Of a stretch of 64,000 nucleotides of DNA, positions 36,847 to 44,772 are shown piece by piece. The translations under genes and the position numbers were made by a program. How positions within the stretch are numbered: position 1 is the stretch's first letter; each line of letters opens with the position of its first letter. This DNA is from Opitutaceae bacterium. GTDB taxonomy: Bacteria; Verrucomicrobiota; Verrucomicrobiia; Opitutales; Opitutaceae. Below the pieces are notes generated by a model. It was not told where the DNA came from, ran no database searches, and worked only from the letters and a program-made list of their open reading frames with translations. The stretch covers positions 1 to 64,000 of the forward strand of contig JADJZJ010000029.1 of NCBI GenBank assembly GCA_016715765.1. Reading direction: 5' to 3'.

Positions 36847-37596
36847 TTGTCCGGTAAAGGCCGGCCGGCCTGGCGCCTCGAACATCATGGCGAGGTGCCA
36901 TCCACCCAGCGGCTCGCCCTCGAACTGCCGGCGTGGTCGGCAGTGTGGGCGGATGTGCAGACGGCCGGCCGCGGGCAGGCGTCGCGCACCTTTGTCTCCG
37001 ATGCCGGCGGACTCTATCTCACGGCGGTGCTGCCCTATGCCGGCGACGCCCTCGCGGCGCGCGGGTTCGCGCTGGCGGTGGGCTGGGCGGTGCGGCGCGT
37101 GCTGCGCCGGGCCGGTTTCCGGGCGGTACGCCTGCGCTGGCCGAACGACCTGATGCTGGATACCGCCAAGGTCGGCGGGATATTGGTGGAGCAGGGCGGT
37201 CCGCACACGCTGCTGGTCGGGCTCGGCTTGAACCTCACGAATGCGCCCTGGGCAAGCGATGAGGAACTGAAGGGGATTGCCGGCAGGTTGGCCGACGCCA
37301 ACCAGGGCCGGCCGCTGCCGGAGCGGGTGACGCTGGTCCGGCAGTTGCTGCAGGCGATGGCGTTTGCGCACCGGGAATTTGGCCGGCGTCGGCTGGCGGG
37401 ATTTTCGGCGTTGCTGCAGCGCTGCTGGGGTGAACCGCGCGAGGTCGCGCTCGAGCCGGCCCGCGGGGTGATGCTGACGGTTGCGCGCGGGTGGTTTTCC
37501 GGCATCGATGCCGGGGGGGCGGTGAAGCTGAAGACGGGGACCGGTGAGGTCGTCGCCGTGCCGGCGCATCATATTGCGCGGTTGCGGGAGGTTTGA
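36847..37596 (+). CDS. birA: Biotin-[protein] ligase, class without DNA-binding domain
   Basis: About 249 residues. Catalytic loop G-R-G-Q at about 41-44, biotin-binding R-W-P-N-D-L-M-L-D-T-A-K-V-G-G-I-L-V-E, and a C-terminal SH3-like domain. It attaches biotin to the carrier at 34638. No helix-turn-helix region is present. I place the start at the TTG at 36847, next to where similarity begins; upstream in-frame codons run through a repeat element. An earlier GTG at 36745 is possible but would encode repeat sequence. Last gene of the cluster. Confidence 0.82.
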   Translation: MSGKGRPAWRLEHHGEVPSTQRLALELPAWSAVWADVQTAGRGQASRTFVSDAGGLYLTAVLPYAGDALAARGFALAVGWAVRRVLRRAGFRAVRLRWPNDLMLDTAKVGGILVEQGGPHTLLVGLGLNLTNAPWASDEELKGIAGRLADANQGRPLPERVTLVRQLLQAMAFAHREFGRRRLAGFSALLQRCWGEPREVALEPARGVMLTVARGWFSGIDAGGAVKLKTGTGEVVAVPAHHIARLREV

Positions 37597-37625
37597 TTAA
37601 GCGGGGATCCGGGAAGCGGGGTCCG

Positions 37626-37820
37626 TTTCTTTCTCTTTCTCTCAAGCCAGTCAGTCCATCCTCGTTCTCTTTCTCGTACTCGTACTCGTTCTCGTTCTCG
37701 TTCTCGTTCTCGTTCTCGAAACGATGGACTCGAGAACGAGAAAGAGTACGAGTACGAGTACGATTTACGGGGCGCGCCTCCGGCGGGAGAAAGAGAAAGA
37801 TAAAGAGGAACGAGAAAGAT
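37626..37820. repeat. CTCGTT/CTCGTA word palindrome, longest pyrimidine-purine hairpin
   Basis: Left arm 37661-37718 is a run of CTCGTT hexamers with CTCGTA variants; right arm 37731-37762 is the complement (GAGAACGAGAAAGAGTACGA). A third part, 37786-37820, is a copy of the GAGAAAGA block seen in the composite repeat. It lies between convergent birA and pnp. Confidence 0.85.
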
Positions 37821-37830
37821 TTCCGGGCAC

Positions 37831-37860
37831 AAAAAAAGCCGCGACCCGGAGGGCGCGGCT
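37831..37860 (-). terminator. Rho-independent terminator of pnp
   Basis: Read on the minus strand: stem AGCCGCG, loop, CGCGGCT, followed by TTTTTT. It begins 26 bp after the pnp stop. Confidence 0.88.
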
Positions 37861-37886
37861 TGGAGTGATTGTCGGTGCCTGAGGGC

Positions 37887-40095
37887 TTACGACTGCGCGG
37901 GGGCGGCGGGGGCGGCTTCGCCACCCTGCTGCTTCTGCGCCTCGAGTTCCTTCATCGCGGCCTTGCGGCTGAGGCGGACCTTGCCGGAACGCTCGTCGAT
38001 GCCGATGCACTTGACCGTGATGGAGTCGCCTTCCTTGACGACGTCCTCGGTGCGGCGCACGCGGAAATCAGCGAGTTCGCTGATGTGGCAGAGGCCTTCC
38101 TTGCCGGGGGTGCACTCGACGAAGCAGCCGAACTCCTTCACGCCGGTGACACGGCCGGTGTAGATCTTGCCAATCTCGATCGGGGTGCCGCCACCGCCAC
38201 CGCCGGAGCCGCCGCCGCAGAGGCCGTCGATCTCCTGGATGGCGCGGGCCATGGCCTCGCCGTTGTTCGAGTAGATGAAGACCTTGCCGGAGTCGTCCTC
38301 GGCGATGTCGATCTGCGCACCCGTGGTCTCGGTGATGCGGCGGATCGTCTTGCCGCCGGGCCCGATGAGCAGGCCGATCTTCTCGGGATCGATCTGGATC
38401 GTCTGGATGCGGGGGGCGTACTTGCTGAGGTCGGCGCGGGGCGCGGGCAGCGAGGCGAGCATGACCTTGAGGATCTCGATGCGGGCGTCGCGGGCCTGGA
38501 AGATCGCGGTCTTGGCGATCTCGAAGGGCAGGCCGTTGATCTTGAGGTCGAGCTGGAAGCCCGTGATGCCCTTGGTCGTGCCGGCGAGCTTGAAGTCCAT
38601 GTCGCCGAAGTGGTCTTCCTCACCGAGGATGTCGGTGATGGTGACCCACTTCTCGATGGAGCCGTCGGCGGCGTTCTGGGTCATGAGACCGCAGGAGATG
38701 CCGGCGACGGGCGCGGTGATCGGCACGCCGGCGTCCATGAGGGCGAGGCAGCCGCCGCAGATCGAGGCCATCGAGGTCGAGCCGTTGGAGGCCATGATCT
38801 CGGAGACGACGCGGATCGAGTAGGGGAAGACGTCCTCGGGCGGGAGCACCGGGCACGAGCGAACGCTCGGCGAGGGCGCCATGGCCGACTTCGCGGCGGC
38901 CCGGGCCGGTGAAGCGGCCGGTTTCACCGACGGAGAAGGGCGGGAAGTTGTAATGGAGGATGAACGACTTCGAGGTCGCGCCGCCGGTGAGGCCGTCCAT
39001 GTCCTGGGCTTCCTTGGTCGGCCCGAGGGTGGCGATGGCGATGTTCTGGGTGTCGCCACGCTGGAAGGTCGCGGAACCGTGCACGCGGGGGAGGACGCCG
39101 ACTTCGGCGTACAGCGGACGGAGGTCCTTCTGGCCGCGGCCGTCGGAGCGCACGCCCTTGGAGAGGACGGTCTGGCGGTAGGCCTTGTACTGGAGATCCT
39201 CGAAGACGACGTTGAGGTCGACATCGGTGAACTTGTCGGCGCCGAGCTCGGCGGTGAGGGCCGCCTTGGCCTCCTCCTTGAGCTTCTTGATGTTGGCGGT
39301 CCGGATGGGCCGGTCGAGGCCGTAGATGGCTTCGGAAATGCGCTGGGCGGGAACGACGCGCTCGATGATGGCGCGGGCCTCGGGCGTGGCGCCGACGAGG
39401 GCAAAGGTGGCCTTCGGCTTGCCGGCGAGGGCGACGAGCTCGTTGATCGCGGTGATGATCGGCTGGATGGCCTGGTGGCCGAACTCAAGGGCCTTGACGA
39501 ACTCCTCCTCGGGCAGCTGGTCGGCGGAACCTTCGATCATCAGCATGTCCTTGGCGTTGCCGACGTAAATCAGGTCGAGCGAGGACGAGTACATCTGCTC
39601 GATCGTGGGATTGGCGACGAACTTGCCGTCGATGAGGGCGACGCGGACGGCGGCGATCGGGCCGTTCCACGGAATGTCGGAGATCGCGAGGGCGGCGCTG
39701 GCGCCGTTGACCATGGCGATGTCGGAGTCGTTCACGAGGTCGGCCGACATGAGCTGGCCGATGATCTGCACCTCATTGAGGAAGCCCTCGGGGAAGAGGG
39801 GGCGGCAGGGGCGGTCGCAAAGGCGGGAGATCAGGATCTCGCGCTCGGTGGGGCGGCCTTCGCGCTTGAAGTAGCCACCGGGGAAGCGGCCGGCGGCGGC
39901 GTACTTGTCGCGGTAGTCAACGGTCAGCGGGAAGAAGTCCTGGCCCGGGCGCATGGTCTGCGCGACGCAGGCGGAGACGAAGACGTTGGTCTCGCCGACG
40001 TTGACGTTGACTGCGCCATTGGCGAGTTGGGCGAAGGTGCCCGTGGAGAACTTGAGGCCCAGACCGGGCACTTCGACGATATGTTTCTGTTTCAT
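37887..40095 (-). CDS. pnp: Polynucleotide phosphorylase, frameshifted in this sequence
   Basis: The 5' ORF (from ATG 40095) and 3' ORF (stop at 37887) are both clearly PNPase and together give about 735 residues, the normal length. The two RNase PH-like domains span most of the protein, then a KH domain (G-L-L-I-G-P-G-G-K-T-I-R-R-I) and an S1 domain (G-R-V-T-G-V-K-E-F-G-C-F-V). The reading frame changes at about 38848-38865: G-H-G-A-L-A-E-R-S-L ends frame one and P-V-L-P-P-E-D-V-F-P-Y-S-I-R-V-V continues in another, equivalent to one extra base. As both parts are well conserved, a sequencing error is more likely than a dead gene. It degrades RNA 3' to 5' with phosphate. rpsO lies upstream as in many bacteria. 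Confidence 0.88.
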
Positions 40096-40211
40096 TTTCT
40101 ATTGCGGATGGGTGTCTCGGATGGGGCGAGGACGGTCAGCGACACGGGACTGAACGGACTCGGGGCCTCCTGGACGGAGGCGGCGGACGCCGGGATGGCG
40201 GGCGCGATGGA

Positions 40212-40313
40212 GGTTTGATAATCAAACCCACTTGGTCTCCTCGTGCGTGACACGAGAGATTTCCGTTTGGCGCCCCCGGGTGGGGGTGGTTTGCCTGGGC
40301 GGCAAACGGAAAT
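40212..40313 (-). promoter_or_regulatory. Structured leader between rpsO and pnp
   Basis: Three hairpins in 100 bp: GGTTTGA/TCAAACC (40212-40229), CTCGTG/CACGAG (40239-40256) and an 11 bp stem ATTTCCGTTTG (40259-40269) with CAAACGGAAAT (40302-40312). In E. coli the pnp leader forms hairpins cut by RNase III for autoregulation; a similar role here is an inference from position. Confidence 0.4.
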
Positions 40314-40340
40314 GTCCCGGTCGAAGCGGCGAGTGTCGGT

Positions 40341-40380
40341 AAAGACAACGGGCGACCCGCGGATCGGGTCGCCCGTGTGA
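40341..40380 (-). terminator. Terminator or attenuator after rpsO
   Basis: Perfect 11 bp stem CGGGCGACCCG (40349-40359) with CGGGTCGCCCG (40365-40375), 4 nt loop, followed on the minus strand by TTGTCTTT. The rpsO stop is 15 bp upstream. The weak U tract allows read-through to pnp. Confidence 0.78.
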
Positions 40381-40389
40381 CAAAGTCGG

Positions 40390-40656
40390 TTAGCGGCGAA
40401 GGCTCAGCTTTTGCAGCATCTCGTTGTACTTGGGAAGATCATGCTTCTTCAAGTAGTCGAGCAGCTTGCGACGGCGGGAAGCCATCTGGAGAAGGCCGCG
40501 GCGGGAGTGGAAATCCTTGCGATGCGTGCGAAGGTGCTCGGTCAGGTGATTGATCCGGGCGCTCAGCAATGCGATCTGGACTTCGGACGAGCCGGTATCC
40601 TTCTCGTGGGTTTTGTACTCTGCGATGATCGTGGGTTTAACTACGGTGGTGGACAT
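40390..40656 (-). CDS. rpsO: 30S ribosomal protein S15
   Basis: 88 residues, the family length. Typical S15 motifs: D-T-G-S-S-E-V-Q-I-A-L-L-S-A-R-I, L-T-E-H-L-R-T-H-R-K-D, H-S-R-R-G-L-L and R-R-K-L-L-D-Y-L-K. It binds 16S rRNA early in small-subunit assembly. Order rpsO then pnp is conserved across bacteria. Confidence 0.98.
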   Translation of the reverse strand: MSTTVVKPTIIAEYKTHEKDTGSSEVQIALLSARINHLTEHLRTHRKDFHSRRGLLQMASRRRKLLDYLKKHDLPKYNEMLQKLSLRR

Positions 40657-40862
40657 GGTTTAGTTGTTGATTTGCACGACTGTAGGGAACTCTTGCGAGC
40701 TCCGTGCCACCCGCCTGAAACCGCCGAAGCGGGCCCAGGCCGGCGTCACCGTTCCAATCCCGCGGAAGCGGGACCAGTCATGGTGGCCACCCGCAACCGG
40801 CGGGTTTCCACTGACGCAAGAAGCAAACCTCCGAAACCCGGAGGGTGGGTGCAAGCGAAATT
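40657..40862 (-). promoter_or_regulatory. Structured rpsO leader
   Basis: About 200 bp before rpsO, transcribed with it if the promoter is upstream. It contains several GC-rich inverted segments, such as CACCCTCCGGGTTTCGGAGG and GGTCCCGCTTCCGCGGGATT (minus strand). S15 represses its own mRNA in many bacteria through varied leader structures, so this is a candidate site. I do not recognise a known motif. Confidence 0.3.
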
Positions 40863-41038
40863 TTTAACCACGGATCACACGGATTTCACGGATATCAAGG
40901 CGACGGACCAAAGATGGCCACAAAAGGCTCAGAAGGCACAAAATCATCCCTTACGGGTTTTGCGCTTTTTGAGCCTTATGTGGCTATGGTCAGGGTTTGC
41001 ATTCCCCATCCGTGCCATCCGTGTGATCCGTGGTTAAA
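40863..41038. repeat. Two-layer hairpin, second copy of the 11681 family
   Basis: Outer arms 40863-40893 and 41008-41038 share 31 positions of complement with few mismatches (TTTAACCACGGATCACACGG on the left). Inner arms 40916-40943 and 40961-40985 carry the GGCCACAAAAGGCTCAG / GAGCCTTATGTGGCT words. Ends 21 bp from the dciA stop. Confidence 0.85.
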
Positions 41039-41059
41039 CAAAACCCCGGTCTCGCGGTC

Positions 41060-41443
41060 TCAACCCGTCCGGAGGTTCAGGCTTTTGATGTCCTTGCAAC
41101 CCGGGAGCTCGCGGATCTTGGCGACGATGGCGTCCTTGTGCATGAAGAGCTCGTTGCGGACGACCGCGTGCGAGACGAGGACGGTCAGCCGGCCGCGCTC
41201 GATGGTGACCGGATGCGAATAACTGGCGTTGGCGACGCCGACCAGCTTGGCCCATTGGTGGCGGATGGCGTGCTCGGGGGAATCGCGGCCGATGTGGTGC
41301 TTGGTCAGGATTTCCTCCACCAGCGCACCCAAGGGCTGGGTCGGGCGTTTCACCTGGCGGCGGGGTTCCGCGAACGGCACGTGGCGCAGGTCGCCAATCA
41401 GTTCCTCGGCCAGCTTGCTGAACTGATGGGGCTGCTCAGGCAT
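41060..41443 (-). CDS. dciA: DciA-like (DUF721) protein
   Basis: 127 residues. The DUF721 core is at about 40-120: W-A-K-L-V-G-V-A-N-A-S-Y-S-H-P, R-G-R-L-T-V-L-V-S-H-A-V-V-R-N-E-L. Bacteria that lack DnaC or DnaI loaders use DciA to help load the replicative helicase DnaB. Its start overlaps the end of the upstream glycosyltransferase gene by 8 nt, an odd pairing of replication and envelope functions. Confidence 0.8.
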   Translation of the reverse strand: MPEQPHQFSKLAEELIGDLRHVPFAEPRRQVKRPTQPLGALVEEILTKHHIGRDSPEHAIRHQWAKLVGVANASYSHPVTIERGRLTVLVSHAVVRNELFMHKDAIVAKIRELPGCKDIKSLNLRTG

Positions 41444-42218
41444 CGGGCAGGCGGCGGTGTTCCGCCTCGTAGAGCCGGCTGTAACGGACGAAGGCGCCGA
41501 AGGCCGTCGCCCAGGCGATGTAGAAGCCGGGGAATCCGTCGAGGAAGCCGAGTTTCAGCACGTAGGCGCGGAAAAAGCGCCAGCCCGGACGGATGATCGT
41601 GGCGGCCAGGGAGAAGCGTCCGCCCCGGGCCTGCTGCTGGCGGACAAAGAGATCGGCGAACGGGTTTATTTTCGAGACATGGCTGGCGAGCGTGGGAAAG
41701 GAATAGTGGTGGAGATCGCCACCCAGGGTCGCAACCGGGCCGTCGGCTTCCATTTTTTCATGCACGAACTGGTCGCCGCCCCAACGGGCGCGGGATCGCT
41801 GGATGAGCCGCAGGCTCAGGTCCGGGTACCAGTCGCCATGGGTGATCCAGCGGTCGATGAACCAGACTTTTCGGGGGAAACGCGCGCCGGCGAAGGTGTC
41901 GTGATCGGGGCGGGCGAAGAATGCGGTGAACGCGGCATGCAAGGCCGGTGACACCTCCTCGTCGGCATCGAGGCAAAGGGCCCAGGATTGGGTAGCCCGG
42001 TCGAGGGCCCAGTTCTTCGTGTCGCGGAAGCCGCGCCACTCCGTGCGCATCACCGTGGCCCCCAGCCGCCGGGCGACGGTTTCGCTGTCATCGGTGGTGT
42101 GGTTGAGCACGACCAGGATTTCCGCCACCCAGCCCTGCACGCTCGCCAGGCAGCGCGGAAGGGTCTGGGCCTCGTTGCGGGCCACGATGACGACGGAGAT
42201 CGGAAGGGGGTTAGCCAC
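41436..42218 (-). CDS. Family 2 glycosyltransferase, WaaE/KdtX-like
   Basis: 260 residues. N-terminal GT-A fold: V-V-I-V-A-R-N-E-A, the D-x-D-type motif C-L-D-A-D-E-E-V, and the G-D-W-Y-P-D and W-G-G-D-Q-F-V-H-E motifs typical of WaaE-like beta-1,4-glucosyltransferases of the LPS inner core. A hydrophobic segment near the C-terminus may touch the membrane. Neighbours (family 9 transferase, MsbA) support an LPS role. Confidence 0.82.
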   Translation of the reverse strand: MANPLPISVVIVARNEAQTLPRCLASVQGWVAEILVVLNHTTDDSETVARRLGATVMRTEWRGFRDTKNWALDRATQSWALCLDADEEVSPALHAAFTAFFARPDHDTFAGARFPRKVWFIDRWITHGDWYPDLSLRLIQRSRARWGGDQFVHEKMEADGPVATLGGDLHHYSFPTLASHVSKINPFADLFVRQQQARGGRFSLAATIIRPGWRFFRAYVLKLGFLDGFPGFYIAWATAFGAFVRYSRLYEAEHRRLPDA

Positions 42219-42281
42219 TAAGGAACATTAATGGAGAGGAATGAGGTGCGGGCGAACCCAAATCTTTGGGGGAGGAGGAAC

Positions 42282-42443
42282 GCTGATCTTCGCTAATGAC
42301 GAACCAAGGCGGGTTAACCGCAAAGAACGCAGAGAACGCAAAGAAACCCGTTTCGAAACCAGTCCGGTTCTTTGCGTTCTCTGCGTTCCTTGCGGTTAAA
42401 TGGTTTGGGTATTTTGATTAGCGCAAATCAGCGCAGATTAGCG
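42282..42443. repeat. Nested hairpin: AGCGAA/AATCAGCG outer and CGCAAAGAA inner words
   Basis: Inner arms 42312-42348 and 42366-42399 are 9-mers CGCAAAGAA, CGCAGAGAA and complements. Outer arms are GCTGATCTTCGCTAATGA at 42282-42299 and ATTAGCGCAAATCAGCGCAG at 42418-42437. It fills the gap between two glycosyltransferase genes. Confidence 0.82.
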
Positions 42444-42454
42444 TTCCACTCTCC

Positions 42455-43399
42455 TCAGCCGCCAAACAGCGACCGCGGGATCTGGTACAGGTACCCGCAC
42501 GACCGCCAGGCTCGGACGAAGGACTTCCTGCCGGCGCCGGGGCGGGCGATGAGGAAGTTGAGGGCGGCGACGAGGCTGAATCCCAGGGCCTTGAAAACAT
42601 TGCCGGCGAAGCGCGACAGCAGGTAGCCGGTGGAGGAGCGGCCGTCCTCGCGGTCCACGTTCACGCGGCCGACCACGCGGGAGCAGGCGGAGTCGAAGGC
42701 GTGGCGCTTGACGTAGCGCAGGGTGGTGCGGGCGGCGGGCATCTGGTGCAGCACCCTGGCCGCCGGCGCGAACCATACCGCGTAGCCGGCCTTGCGCAGG
42801 CGGCGGATGGGGCCGTTTTCCTCGCCGCCGAAAACCCGTCCGCCCTTGCGGCCGAGATTGATGTCCCAGCCGCCGGTGGCGCGCAACGCGTCGCGCCGAA
42901 AGGCCAGGTTGGCGCTCATGGGCACCTGATGCTCGGACGTGGGCCCCATGTCGGAGCGCAAATGTTGCAAACCGTGGAACGAGCGCACCCAGTCGGGGCA
43001 ACCGTCGGGGAATATGGGCTCCACCTCGCCGGCGACGGCGCCGATGCGGCGGTCGGGATCGTTGGTGAATGGCTGCATCAGCTCCCGGAGCCAGCCGGGT
43101 TCCATCAGAATGTCGTCGTCGCCATAGACAATGATTTCTCCTTTGGCCTCGGCGAGGGCGCGGTTGCGGGCGTAGTTGGCGCCCTGCTGCGTCTCCAAAA
43201 TGTGATGCGGCGGATGCGCGGCGGACTGGAAGGCGGCGACCGCGCCGCGGGTGTCGTCCGGCGAGTTGTTGTCGATGATGAGAATCTCCAGCCGGTCAGC
43301 CGGGTAGTCCTGCTGCGTCAGTCGCTCCAGGGTCTGCGTCAGCAAACGCGCCCGGTTGTAGGTCGGGATGGCGATGGTGACGCTGGGGAGGGCGGACAT
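42455..43399 (-). CDS. Family 2 glycosyltransferase
   Basis: 314 residues. GT-A motifs: I-A-I-P-T-Y-N-R-A, I-I-D-N-N-S-P-D-D-T, G-A-N-Y-A-R-N and the D-D-D motif V-Y-G-D-D-D-I-L. A later G-G-E-E-N-G (E-x-D/E acceptor region) is also present. The C-terminal 60 residues carry a hydrophobic segment. Substrate unknown; the neighbours suggest surface polysaccharide or LPS. Confidence 0.85.
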   Translation of the reverse strand: MSALPSVTIAIPTYNRARLLTQTLERLTQQDYPADRLEILIIDNNSPDDTRGAVAAFQSAAHPPHHILETQQGANYARNRALAEAKGEIIVYGDDDILMEPGWLRELMQPFTNDPDRRIGAVAGEVEPIFPDGCPDWVRSFHGLQHLRSDMGPTSEHQVPMSANLAFRRDALRATGGWDINLGRKGGRVFGGEENGPIRRLRKAGYAVWFAPAARVLHQMPAARTTLRYVKRHAFDSACSRVVGRVNVDREDGRSSTGYLLSRFAGNVFKALGFSLVAALNFLIARPGAGRKSFVRAWRSCGYLYQIPRSLFGG

Positions 43400-43433
43400 G
43401 GTCAGGCGGACACGAAGGAACGAAGTGCATTCC

Positions 43434-43555
43434 TGTAGGGCGTCACCTTGGTGACGCCTGAAACTGCACCGCCGGCGTGGAAGTGCAAGGACCGGGGTGC
43501 AGCGTCAAGAAGCTGGCGAATGACCAACAGGCACGGACCAAGGTCCGGCCCTACA
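43434..43555. repeat. TGTAGGGC...ACCTTGGT / ACCAAGGT...GCCCTACA palindrome
   Basis: Left arm 43434-43458, right arm 43535-43555. The left arm has its own small palindrome CGTCACCTTGGTGACG. A second copy is at 55884-55966. Confidence 0.75.
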
Positions 43556-43579
43556 ATGAAGACTGTGTTCATCTGCGGT

Positions 43580-44635
43580 TCACTTTCCCTGAACCAACTG
43601 CCGCTGCAAGGCTGCGAACACTTCCTCGACCGTGAGCTTGCGCACGCAGTAGCTGCGATAGGAGTCGGACTTCACGCACGGGCGGGGGACGTCGGGCAGG
43701 CAGGTGCAGGGGAGCGGGGTTTGGAGCACGGTATGGCGGTCGCCGAGCGGACGCCAGATGGCGGTGTTCTGCGAACCGAAGAGGGCGACCACCGGGACGC
43801 CGAGCGCCGCGGCCACGTGCATGGGGCCGCTGTCGTGGCAGAGGAAGAGGTCGAATTGCGCGAGCAGGGCCGCGAACTGCCCGGTGCTGAGCCGCTGCTC
43901 GATGGCGACGAGATGCATGTGGGCATGGCGGCGGATTTCCCGGACGAGCGCGCTTTCGGCCGGGCCGGCGACGACGAAGACCTGCACGCCCAGCTGGTCC
44001 TGCATCTGATCGCAGACGGCGGCAAAGCGGTCGGCCGGCCAGAGGCGGAAACGGCTGCGGCTGCCGGGATGCAGGAGAACCTTGCGCGAACGGCTGGCGG
44101 CACCCGACCTGGGGCCGCCGGTGAGTTTCTCGGCGAAGGCCAGGTCGGCCGCAGCGGGCACGAGCCGGACCTCGCGGGACACAATGGGCACCCCGATGGC
44201 GGCGGGCAGGGCGAGGTAGGTTTCGGTGATGTGCTGCGAGGTGTAGGAGGCGTTGGAAACCGCGGCCGCGTGGGTGTAAATCCAGCGGTGGCGGAACGGG
44301 TTGGTCTCACGGTCGTAGGTCGCGCGCACCTTGGCACCGGTCCAGCGGGTGAGCCAGGCGGTCTTGTCGGTGTTGTCGAAATCGAGGACGTGCGTGAACT
44401 TGGCGCGACGCAGTCGGCCGAGCAGGCGCGGCCATTGGGCGAGGCGGCGCGGAAAAGTCAGGATTTCCGCGACATCGGGGTTGAGCGTGGCAATGGGGGC
44501 ATAAGCCGGTTCGGCGAGGAGCGTGATGCGGGCGCCGGGCCAGTGCAGGAGGAGATTGCGCAGCACACTGCCCAGGAGCACGAGGTCTCCGAGATAACGG
44601 CGGCGGATGATGAGGATGTGCGGTGAAGCAGTCAC
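43580..44635 (-). CDS. Family 9 glycosyltransferase (heptosyltransferase-like)
   Basis: 351 residues, GT-B fold. N-terminal I-R-R-R-Y-L-G-D-L-V-L (the G-D-x-V/I-L motif), central H-P-G-S-R-S-R-F-R-L-W-P and the nucleotide-sugar motif C-H-D-S-G-P-M-H-V-A-A-A-L-G-V-P-V-V-A-L-F-G. Such enzymes add heptose or related sugars to the LPS core. The C-terminus has extra cysteines (C-T-C-L-P, Y-C-V). Flanked by repeats on both sides. Confidence 0.9.
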   Translation of the reverse strand: MTASPHILIIRRRYLGDLVLLGSVLRNLLLHWPGARITLLAEPAYAPIATLNPDVAEILTFPRRLAQWPRLLGRLRRAKFTHVLDFDNTDKTAWLTRWTGAKVRATYDRETNPFRHRWIYTHAAAVSNASYTSQHITETYLALPAAIGVPIVSREVRLVPAAADLAFAEKLTGGPRSGAASRSRKVLLHPGSRSRFRLWPADRFAAVCDQMQDQLGVQVFVVAGPAESALVREIRRHAHMHLVAIEQRLSTGQFAALLAQFDLFLCHDSGPMHVAAALGVPVVALFGSQNTAIWRPLGDRHTVLQTPLPCTCLPDVPRPCVKSDSYRSYCVRKLTVEEVFAALQRQLVQGK

Positions 44636-44648
44636 GGAAGACGGATGC

Positions 44649-44766
44649 TTATTGGTTATTGCTTATGGCTTATTAGTTATGGCCGAACCAATCGAAGATT
44701 GGGAACAGGTTACGCAATCTCCCCGGTCCGGAAATAACCAATAAGCCATAACCAATAACCAATAGG
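44649..44766. repeat. GGTTATT/AATAACC heptamer palindrome
   Basis: Left arm 44649-44682 runs as heptamers such as TTATTGG, TTATTGC, TTATGGC; right arm 44733-44766 is the complement with AATAACC and AATAAGCC. Same word family as 46580-46743 and the half-copy at 24650-24680. Confidence 0.82.
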
Positions 44767-44772
44767 CCATCA

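Noticed and set aside
37661..37762. CRISPR array
   Set aside because: The CTCGTT units are only 6 bp and contiguous, with no spacers, and the other half is their complement.
40657..41059. tRNA or other stable RNA gene
   Set aside because: No cloverleaf, T-loop or known small RNA signature was found here or in the other gaps; the structure is explained by repeats and a possible leader.
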